A stretch of 27,736 nucleotides of DNA from JABWBR01 sp036741235. Lineage in GTDB: Bacteria > Bacteroidota > Bacteroidia > Chitinophagales > Saprospiraceae. The notes under the pieces are model-generated. The model did no database searches and had not been told where the DNA came from. It was given only the letters and a program-made list of their open reading frames with translations. Position numbers and translations under genes: made by a program. Positions 8,102-15,600 of this stretch are shown here, piece by piece. The stretch spans positions 1 through 27,736 of the forward strand of contig DAINSQ010000053.1 of assembly GCA_036741235.1 (NCBI GenBank), written 5' to 3'. Position 1 is the stretch's first letter; every line of letters starts with the position of its first letter.

Positions 8102-9043
8102 ATGCCCAAAAAAGCGCCTCCTGCGCACACTGGTCTGTTGGTAAATGTATTGACCAACAAAACTTTACATCGGTTGTTGCTGCTGCTTGCCGGATTGCTA
8201 GGCCTTGTTGCCCTGCCCTTTTTCGTATTGGTGCGCACCGCTGTTTTTCTTCACGCGCAATACGCCTATCCCGCGTGGTTGTGCGTGTTTGGAGGTGTAA
8301 TGGCAAGCGCTGCGTTATTGTTTTTATACGTGAGTTATGGGCGCAACCGCCTGCTCGACTCCAAAACCCCCATCGAAAAGCAGATCAAGCAGAATTATGT
8401 CATCGCCCTGGCGGCTACGCTTTTTTATTGTTGTCAAACCGTATTGTTTTTTTCCGCAGCCAATACCAAAGGCGCGGAGGTTCAGCAGGAGTTTCGCAGC
8501 CTGCACCCGGTATTGCGGCTTGGCGTGAGTACGCTGGTATACCTCGACGGCTCGCTGATGCTCACCGACGCCCAGCGCCTGCCGGAGGATTACAAGGCCA
8601 TGGGACTGCCCTCCAAGCGCTATTCCCTGCACTACCGGCAAAGCAACGGCTACGTACACGCAGTGGATATCCGTACGATTGGCCGCAGTTTTTTGCGCAA
8701 TGGACTGGTGAAGCTGTATTTCCGATTGTTGGGCTTTCGCACCTTGCGACACACCGGCAGCGCCGATCACCTGCATGTATCCCTCAAAAGTCACGATAGG
8801 CCGGCAGCTTCATTCCGTGTCCATCCGCACCACTTTGGGCGTGAAGGCGCCGATGATGTCAACCAAATCGCTCTGGCAGGCCATGACCTGCCGGATATCC
8901 TTGTACACAAAGGGGGCCTCGTCGAGCCCGCCGCCGATAAGGTCGATGCCGCTTTCTTTAAGGTGTTTTTTGAACTCGCCGAAGTCGATGGTCGCTTTGG
9001 CTTTTCGCCGCGACATAAGGCGGCCCGCCCCGTGCGAGGCTGA
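8102..9043 (+). CDS. Inner-membrane protein with probable M15/LAS-like metallopeptidase domain (3' end possibly frameshifted)
   Basis: The start at ATG 8102 gives MPKKAPP followed by three hydrophobic segments (about residues 24-46, 57-79 and 98-120). A soluble domain follows. Its conserved-looking core RYSLHY, GYVHAVDIRT and ADHLHVSL resembles the His, Asp and final HxH zinc ligands of M15/LAS peptidases (D-Ala-D-Ala or murein peptide hydrolases). The peptidase assignment is inference. The reading frame runs on to 9043, reaching 234 bases into the 3' end of rtcB on the other strand, and the extra 80 or so residues read as antisense of rtcB. One more A in the AAAA at 8786-8789 would end the protein at the TAG at 8797-8799, eleven bases before the rtcB stop. 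The natural end is therefore probably about 8799. An upstream in-frame start at 7934 is rejected because it would add 56 residues with no domain character. Confidence 0.7.
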   Translation: MPKKAPPAHTGLLVNVLTNKTLHRLLLLLAGLLGLVALPFFVLVRTAVFLHAQYAYPAWLCVFGGVMASAALLFLYVSYGRNRLLDSKTPIEKQIKQNYVIALAATLFYCCQTVLFFSAANTKGAEVQQEFRSLHPVLRLGVSTLVYLDGSLMLTDAQRLPEDYKAMGLPSKRYSLHYRQSNGYVHAVDIRTIGRSFLRNGLVKLYFRLLGFRTLRHTGSADHLHVSLKSHDRPAASFRVHPHHFGREGADDVNQIALAGHDLPDILVHKGGLVEPAADKVDAAFFKVFFELAEVDGRFGFSPRHKAARPVRG

Positions 9044-10216
9044 GTTGATTGACTCCGGATCGCCCTTGCCCATGACGATATAGCCCGGCGAGCTCATTGA
9101 GCCGGGAATGATGCCCAGCGCCCCCTTGCCGGCAGGCGTGGCGCCTTTGCGGTGTACGATGACTTCGCGGCCGTCGGCCAATTGTTCTTTCCAGGCGAAA
9201 TTGTGGTGGTTTTCAACGCGCGCCAGCGGCTCAAGGCCCAGGGCTTTGCCTATTCTATGGTGAATATGATGATGACAGGCCGAGGCGTAGTCGCCCGCCA
9301 AGGTCATTGCTTGCCAGTATTCCTGCCCCTCTTCAGTGTCGAGGTACAACCAGGCCAGGTGGCGGGCCTCCTGCGGCAGTTGGCACAGCGACATGGCCAG
9401 CTTGGTATAGTGCTGGGCCAGCCCCGCGCCCAGGCCCCGCGACCCCGAATGCGATAAAAGCCCCACGTATTTACCGGCAGGCAACGACCAGGGATTCGCC
9501 CCCTCGGGAATGGCCACTACGCCGAATTCTACAAAGTGATTGCCCGAACCCGAGGTGCCGATTTGCTGTCGGGCGCGTTCGCGCAACTCTTTGGCCTTGG
9601 GAATGAGCTTGAATTCCTCGCGGTGGAGTACCTCGTCGTCCATAGGTCGCTCGAAGATGTCCGTGCCGAAACGGGTGTGATCGAGCAGCAACGCGCGCAA
9701 CCGCTCCCGGTCCTGGGCAAAAACCTGCACCGGCAAGTCGAATACCGACAGGCACATGCGACAGCCGATATCCATACCCACGCCATACGGAATAACGGCA
9801 TTGTCGGCTGCCAATACGCCTCCGATTGGCAATCCGTAGCCGCCGTGCGCATCCGGCATCAACGCGCCGGCCACAGTAATGGGCAGCCGCATGGCCGTGC
9901 GCATTTGCTCAATGGCGCTTTCGTCGATGTTGTCAGCGCCGTAGGTATGGTAGGCCAACGGCTCCGGCCGCAATACGGGCGCCTGTATTTCGGCTTTTTT
10001 CTGTTGCTTCAGCAGTAGTTCGGATATTTCACCCAAAATTTTATCGCCGGCAAATCGCTCCGGATCGGCCAGTACTTCCGACAGCAGCTCCAATACCCGG
10101 TATTTGGCCGTGCGCTTGTGGTGCCTGGTCATGGCATTGATCGCCACGCCGATCACCCGCCCCTCCGGAAAACCGATGTCGATGAGGTCTTTACCGCGCA
10201 GTTGTAATTTGGTCAT
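8810..10216 (-). CDS. rtcB: RtcB-family RNA ligase (3'-phosphate RNA-splicing ligase)
   Basis: RtcB joins RNA 2',3'-cyclic phosphate or 3'-phosphate ends to 5'-OH ends using GTP and Mn2+, through a guanylylated histidine, and serves in RNA repair in bacteria. The family motifs are all present: PDAHGGYGLPIGGVLA, GMDIGCRM (metal-ligand Cys152), GSGNHFVEFG, LSHSGSRGLG, HHNFAWKE, KGATPAGKG, IPGSMSSPGYIV and the guanylylation motif SHGAGRLMSRR (His395). I chose ATG 10216, giving MTKLQLRGKDL and 468 residues. The longer frame to 10258 is unlikely because it would cover the -7 promoter element at 10241-10248. No rtcA, prfH or archease gene is nearby, so which RNA it repairs cannot be said. It is divergent from the ABC exporter gene. 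Confidence 0.94.
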   Translation of the reverse strand: MTKLQLRGKDLIDIGFPEGRVIGVAINAMTRHHKRTAKYRVLELLSEVLADPERFAGDKILGEISELLLKQQKKAEIQAPVLRPEPLAYHTYGADNIDESAIEQMRTAMRLPITVAGALMPDAHGGYGLPIGGVLAADNAVIPYGVGMDIGCRMCLSVFDLPVQVFAQDRERLRALLLDHTRFGTDIFERPMDDEVLHREEFKLIPKAKELRERARQQIGTSGSGNHFVEFGVVAIPEGANPWSLPAGKYVGLLSHSGSRGLGAGLAQHYTKLAMSLCQLPQEARHLAWLYLDTEEGQEYWQAMTLAGDYASACHHHIHHRIGKALGLEPLARVENHHNFAWKEQLADGREVIVHRKGATPAGKGALGIIPGSMSSPGYIVMGKGDPESINSASHGAGRLMSRRKAKATIDFGEFKKHLKESGIDLIGGGLDEAPFVYKDIRQVMACQSDLVDIIGAFTPKVVRMDTE

Positions 10217-10240
10217 ATAAACCGGTGCTTGATTACTATA

Positions 10241-10248
10241 CAAAGATA
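10241..10248 (-). promoter_or_regulatory. Bacteroidota -7 element upstream of rtcB
   Basis: On the minus strand this reads TATCTTTG, a perfect TAnnTTTG, ending 24 bases before the rtcB ATG at 10216. That spacing is nearly the same as for fumC. A TTG lies too close upstream to be the -33 element. Confidence 0.48.
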
Positions 10249-10272
10249 TTTCGTTCAATGGCTGTATAAAGG

Positions 10273-10280
10273 TATTTTTG
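10273..10280 (+). promoter_or_regulatory. Bacteroidota -7 element upstream of the C39/ABC exporter
   Basis: TATTTTTG is a perfect TAnnTTTG match, 65 bases before the ATG at 10346. Transcription starting a few bases downstream would place the whole heptamer repeat and its GGTTGTC/GACAACC stem-loop in the 5' leader of the exporter mRNA. Confidence 0.42.
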
Positions 10281-10300
10281 CAGGAAATAGTTCCGTTATC

Positions 10301-10346
10301 GGTTGTCAGTATATAACGACAACCTACAACCTACAACCTACAACAA
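10301..10346. repeat. Heptamer repeat locus B (ACAACCT units) abutting the exporter start codon
   Basis: GGTTGTC (10301-10307) and GACAACC (10318-10324) form a 7-bp inverted repeat with a 10-base loop. ACAACCT units then run from 10319 to 10345, nearly four copies, and the last A is the first base of the ATG at 10346. GTTATC directly precedes GGTTGTC, as in reverse orientation at locus A. Confidence 0.85.
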
Positions 10347-12517
10347 TGCCCCTCCCCTTCCACCCCCAATACGACACCATGGATTGCGGGCCGGCGTGTC
10401 TGCGCATGGTGGCCGGGTATTACGGCAGGAATTACGCGCTGAGTACCCTGCGCGACTATTGCCATGTCGACAGGGAGGGAGTATCGATGCTGGGATTGAC
10501 GGAGGCGGCGGAAGCCATAGGCTTTCGGGCCGTAGCCGTGCGATTGCCTTTTGCGGGGCGCCCCGGCTTGTTGGAGGCGCCGCTGCCCCTGATAGTACAC
10601 TGGCGGGGCAGGCATTTTGTAGTCGTTTACCGCATTACCCGGCGCAAAGTGTGGATTGCCGACCCGGCGATGGGCAAAATTGGGCTTTCGCATGTCGACT
10701 TTTGCAAGGCCTGGCTTACCGGGCAGCCGGAGGGCAATGCCCTGCTGCTGGAACCGACCAACGAATTTTACGCTTTGCAGGGCGAACAACCCCGGCGCCG
10801 CAGCCTGTCGCACCTGTTGCACTATATTCAACCGTATCGCAGCATGCTGCTACAGTTGCTGGTAGGCGTGCTGGTAGGCAGTTTGTTGCAACTCCTGTTT
10901 CCTTTTCTCACGCAGGCTATCGTAGATATTGGGGTACAACAGAGCGATATTCCGTTCATTTACCTGTTATTGATGGGGCAGTTGGCCGTATTTCTGGGGC
11001 AAATGGGGGTGCAGGTCATGCAGTCCTTTATCTTGTTGCACATCGGCGCGCGGGTCAACCTGGCGCTGTTGAGCGATTTTCTGGCCAAATTATTCCGCCT
11101 GCCGCTGCGTTTTTTCGACGCCAAACACACCGGCGACCTGCTGCAGCGCATCGCCGACCACCGGCGTATTGAGCTGTTCCTTACGCAATCGACTTTAAGC
11201 GCCTTATTTTCGGGGGTGTATGTCATCGTTTTCGGACTGGTGCTGCTGTATTACCATCCCCTGGTTTTTGCGCTGTTTTTGGCAGGCGCTTCGCTTTACG
11301 TGGGCTGGATTTTTTTATTTATGAAAAAAAGAGCGGCATTGGATAACCGGCGATTTGAAGAACTGGCGGAAAACCAGTCTACTATCATAGAGCTGTTGCA
11401 GGCCATGCCCGAAATCAAATTGCAAAACAGCGAAAACCGCCGCCGGAGCCTGTGGGAAGGGGTGCAAATGCGTTTGTTTAAAACCAATCTGCGCTGGCTG
11501 AGCCTTACGCAGTACCAGGACAATGGCGCGGCTTTTCTAAGCCAGCTCAAGGATATCCTGATCACCTTTGTAGCCGCCCGCAGCGTTATTGCCGGCGAAC
11601 TCACGCTGGGTATGATGCTGGCCATACAGTACATCGCCGGACAACTCAACGCGCCATTGCAGCAACTGCTGTTTTTTCTGCGCGCTGCCCAGGACGCGCG
11701 CATCAGCCTGGAGCGGATGCGGGAAATCCACGAGCAGCCCGACGAAGAGCCGGCCGAAGCGCAGATGCTTGAGGCGCTGCCTGAATCCGGCGATCTGGTC
11801 ATCGAAAATTTATCGTTTAAATACAACCCGCTTGACGACTATGTCCTGCGCGATCTGAGTTTCACCATCCCCAGGGGCAAGGTGACCGCCATTGTAGGCG
11901 CCAGCGGCAGCGGCAAGACTACCCTGGTAAAGCTATTGCTCGGCTTTTACGAGCCGCTATCGGGTCAAGTCAGAGTTGGGAATACCCCGCTTGGCGCCAT
12001 CAGCAAGCATACGTGGCGCAGCTGCTGCGGGGCGGTATTGCAAGATGGATTTATCTTTTCGGATACCCTGGCGCGCAACATCGCCGAGAGCAGCCCGGAA
12101 GTAGACCAGTCCCGACTGCACCGGGCCGCCGAAGTAGCCTGTCTCGACGAAGTCGCTGCATCGCTGCCGCTGCATTACGACACGCCCGTCGGCGCCGGCG
12201 GCAACGGTCTCAGCCAGGGGCAGCAACAGCGCCTGCTTATCGCCAGGGCGGTCTACAAAGACCCCGCCTACCTGTTTTTCGACGAGGCCACCAACGCCCT
12301 CGACGCCCACCACGAAAAACAGATCACCAATAACCTTCGCCAATTTTACCACGGCCGCACGGTAGTTGTCGTCGCCCACCGCCTCAGCACCGTCCGCGAC
12401 GCCGACCAGATCGCCGTGCTGTCCCACGGCCGCCTCGTTGAACTGGGCGCCCACCAGGAGCTGATCAGCCGCCAGGGCGCCTATTACGAGCTGGTACGGG
12501 AGCAGTTGGAGATGTGA
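10346..12517 (+). CDS. Peptidase-containing (C39) ABC exporter, bacteriocin/peptide type
   Basis: This 723-residue protein has the three-part layout of PCAT exporters, which cut a double-glycine leader and export the peptide. Residues 1-130 are a C39 cysteine peptidase with Cys14 (DCGPAC), His90 (GRHFVVV) and Asp106 (IADPAMG). An ABC transmembrane domain spans about 160-450 with several long hydrophobic helices. A nucleotide-binding domain follows, with Walker A GASGSGKT at 518-525, signature LSQGQQQR, Walker B YLFFDEATNALD and the H-loop AHRLST. All catalytic residues appear intact. I chose ATG 10346 because the C39 domain begins right after it; the open frame from 10229 only adds promoter and repeat DNA. 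No HlyD-type adaptor, outer-membrane channel or double-glycine precursor gene is next to it, so the substrate is unknown. Confidence 0.93.
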   Translation: MPLPFHPQYDTMDCGPACLRMVAGYYGRNYALSTLRDYCHVDREGVSMLGLTEAAEAIGFRAVAVRLPFAGRPGLLEAPLPLIVHWRGRHFVVVYRITRRKVWIADPAMGKIGLSHVDFCKAWLTGQPEGNALLLEPTNEFYALQGEQPRRRSLSHLLHYIQPYRSMLLQLLVGVLVGSLLQLLFPFLTQAIVDIGVQQSDIPFIYLLLMGQLAVFLGQMGVQVMQSFILLHIGARVNLALLSDFLAKLFRLPLRFFDAKHTGDLLQRIADHRRIELFLTQSTLSALFSGVYVIVFGLVLLYYHPLVFALFLAGASLYVGWIFLFMKKRAALDNRRFEELAENQSTIIELLQAMPEIKLQNSENRRRSLWEGVQMRLFKTNLRWLSLTQYQDNGAAFLSQLKDILITFVAARSVIAGELTLGMMLAIQYIAGQLNAPLQQLLFFLRAAQDARISLERMREIHEQPDEEPAEAQMLEALPESGDLVIENLSFKYNPLDDYVLRDLSFTIPRGKVTAIVGASGSGKTTLVKLLLGFYEPLSGQVRVGNTPLGAISKHTWRSCCGAVLQDGFIFSDTLARNIAESSPEVDQSRLHRAAEVACLDEVAASLPLHYDTPVGAGGNGLSQGQQQRLLIARAVYKDPAYLFFDEATNALDAHHEKQITNNLRQFYHGRTVVVVAHRLSTVRDADQIAVLSHGRLVELGAHQELISRQGAYYELVREQLEM

Positions 12518-12523
12518 GGAGGC

Positions 12524-12603
12524 GGTTGTCGGTTGTAAGTTGTAAGTTGTAAGTTGTAGGTTGTAGGTTCTCTGTTATCCGTTGTAGGTTGTAGGTTGTA
12601 GGT
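12524..12603. repeat. Heptamer repeat locus C (GGTTGTA/AGTTGTA units) after the exporter gene
   Basis: About nine 7-bp units lie here. GGTTGTC, GGTTGTA, three AGTTGTA and GGTTGTA run in exact 7-base register from 12524 to 12565. A break containing GTTATC (12574-12579) follows, then three perfect GTTGTAG units (12581-12601). The orientation is opposite to locus B, so the two loci flank the ABC exporter gene as inverted repeats. The locus starts 7 bases after the exporter stop codon. Confidence 0.87.
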
Positions 12604-12640
12604 TTGAGTAGGGCCTATGTAACTCATAAGCCCTACTCAA
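12604..12640. terminator. Stem-loop terminator between the convergent exporter and surface-protein genes
   Basis: TTGAGTAGGGC (12604-12614) and GCCCTACTCAA (12630-12640) form a perfect 11-bp stem. After one mismatch it extends by TATG/CATA to a 5-base loop. Placed between two convergent stop codons (12517 and 12647), it probably stops transcription from both sides, though neither side has a strong U-tract. Confidence 0.65.
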
Positions 12641-12646
12641 TTGCAG

Positions 12647-15600
12647 CTATTCTTTGACAATTTTTAATGTTTTGAATACATACCCTGTAGCTTGTATTTC
12701 AATAAAATACACGCCGCTTGGTAGATGTTGGAGTTGGGTTTGCCATAGGGTATTTCTCCGGGGAACGACTTCGGTGCTGATTGTATTTCCCAAAGCGTCT
12801 ATTATGGCAATACGCGCATCAACGGGCAATTCGATTCCCCAGGCTACTGTCAGTTCACCGGAGGTCGGATTGGGCATGGCCAGCAACGGTAAACCTTTTA
12901 CATCAGCCGGATCTATGACCTCTACCAGAATGCCGCACCCCGAAATATTGTGCACGCATTGGGGCAGCTCGAAGGAAGCCGTTTTAATGCAACCATTGCA
13001 ATTAGCTGTAAAAAGATATGTACCGCCGGCATTTACAACCACCTGATCGGTGTTGTCGCCACTGATAATAATACCATCGGTAGTAGACCATTGGTAGGAA
13101 CATGCCGAACCCGTCGGAAGATTGACTACCATACCGGTGAGTGTAATTTGTTGATCATTACATCTGAAACAAGGCCCCACGATTTTCGCAAAACAAGGCG
13201 GTCCGACGATGTTCACCAGCGAGGTAACTTTCTCTCCGCAGCAATCATTGCTCACTACGGCAAAGTAATTTCCGGCAAGGGAAGTGCTTGTATAATTAAA
13301 CACAGCGGGCGAACCTGCCGGCGCAGGGGTGATGTGGATTAATATGCCGTCTTTATACCATTTGATGGTTGTGTTGCAATCAGCGTCGGGGTAAGGAACG
13401 TATTCGAGGTAAAGGCTAACACAGATGGGATCGCAGGGTGGGTCGGGCTGGGCAGAAAACTGGCTGATCGTCAAGGGCTGGCGCACGTCAATGAGCAGTT
13501 TTACTGTATCCGCTGCACAAACGCCGTTTTGAGATGTCACCATGAACCAGGTATCCTGATCAAGGCCGTTGGTGTGCCATAAGGGATTGGATGAGCCCGC
13601 GCCGGAAATGGGCAGATAGGTAATGTCGTCGATGCTCGACCACCAATTCCACATCGGCGGCTCTCCGGCACAGCCGGGGTCGTATACCAGGGTGGCGTCT
13701 TCTCCGGGGCAGAAAGGCTGCAATTCGAATGGATCCATGCTAATATTGCCTTTAGGGGCATCATTACTGTACAACCTGATTCTCGCAAAACACTCCTGTT
13801 GTCCGCACAAATCAGTGATTACGACCCTGTAATGATAATCCTGGTAACAGTCAACCAACGGATTTGTATGGCTGAAAGATTGTGTGGGCTGATAGGTAAG
13901 CCCGCCGGTTTGTACCAAATTGCCGTTGGGGTCGTACCAGGCTATATCAAAATTACAATCGGTAGACGCCGGCGTCAGGGTAAGTAACCCCGGGGTGATA
14001 GGCGATCCTGTATAGCAGTATTCCTGGTCGTTGATGCTGCAGGTGGGGGTTTCACATAAATTAATGGTAGCTACATTTGATACCAATTGGCTGCACGGGG
14101 CGTCGTTCAATGCTACAACTACATAAACGCATACGTCGCCGGTGAGAGAAGCCGGGTTAAGATGTAGCGGTTCAAGTGTGTTGGTAAGGTTGTCCTGGAA
14201 AGGCGTAATCCCCCAGGGCAGCGCAGGGCATGGCGCAGGTTGGACATACCATTTCACCCTGCTGATATTATTCAGGGTACCGAGCACTTCAATAGGCACG
14301 TCGAAGGAAGTTTCGTCTTTACACACCTGCCAATCCAGAACGCTGACTTCTTTACAACAATCTGTTGGCAGTGCTATGGGTAAATCACAATTAATCGTAT
14401 TGCCCAGGGGACAAATACAAGACATCTGAACGGTAAGGTTGATTTGGCTTGGAATGGGGTCGCTGACTGCAATAGTACCTGTGATGGTAGCAAATCCTCC
14501 CGAAAAAGCAGAAATGCTGCTGATGTTGAGCGTTGTCGTACCCGACTGGTTGTTTACAATGCTCAAACCGCATGAGGCAGCGCCGCTCAGGTCTTGTACT
14601 TCCAGGCTAAAAGCATACAAATAGGGATCGTCAGTGCAAGAAAGTTGTGCGGATGTGATGGCCCCGCAAGTGCAATTTACCGTAACAGGAAATGTGCAGG
14701 TACTGGTGTTGCCGCTCATGTCAGTAGCCGTACAAGTCACCATGGTGGTGCCGCATGGGAAAAACTGGCCGCTGGTATGCGAACAGGTATAGGTTACCAT
14801 CGGGCAATTATCGGATATGGTGGGTGGGTTGAAGCTCACATTAGCGCCCCCATCACAAATGGGCGCGTTGACAGGCGGCGGCGCCTGGCAACTGATTTGC
14901 GGCGGTTCGTTGTCAATCACGGTTATGAGCGTTGTACAGGTCAGGGTGTTTATGCCGTCTACCGCCGTAGCCGTCAACGTGGTTAGCCCTTTATTGTAAA
15001 ACGTGGCAGGGTTTGTTCCTGTAGTGGCTCCCGTCAACTGATAGAAAATTACTGGGTCGGGCAGACAGTCGTCAATCGTTGTAGCCTGAGGATTCAGCGC
15101 TGCCCCGCAAACTCCTGGATCGGTATTGACGGTAATATCCGGGGGGCAGTTGAGTTGGAATAGCGTATTATCGGCAGGCACTTGTACGTCATTGCATACT
15201 TCTACTACACAACCCAATGCGTCAGTAATGGTGAGGCACACCGTATAAATGCCGGCGCCGGGAAAAGTATAAGTTGGATTAAAAACATTTGCATCTTCAA
15301 TGTTATCGCCGTTGAAATCCCAGCTGTACGTCAATGGCGGCGTGCCGTTGCCCACGCTGTTGAACACAGTGAGCGCGCAGCCGCCCTGCCAGCCGAAACT
15401 TGCCAGACAATCCGGCGTGCAGAAGTCGTTGCACAGATATGGGATCGGAATAGCGCTCAGTTGGGAATTGGGAGGGACCGGTAATGTATTTACCTTGGTA
15501 GGCGTGATATCAAGTGTAAATAAATTGCCAAAAATGATGGGATTAATCGGGTAATCATACGCACAACTGGCAGTAAGATCCAGGTCGTAATTGCCTACCA

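Noticed and set aside
10229..10345. 39-residue N-terminal extension of the ABC exporter frame
   Set aside because: It would translate the promoter element and the heptamer repeat. The C39 domain begins immediately after the ATG at 10346.
6843..12603. CRISPR array made of the heptamer repeats
   Set aside because: The 7-bp units are directly adjacent without unique spacers of constant length, and no cas gene is present.
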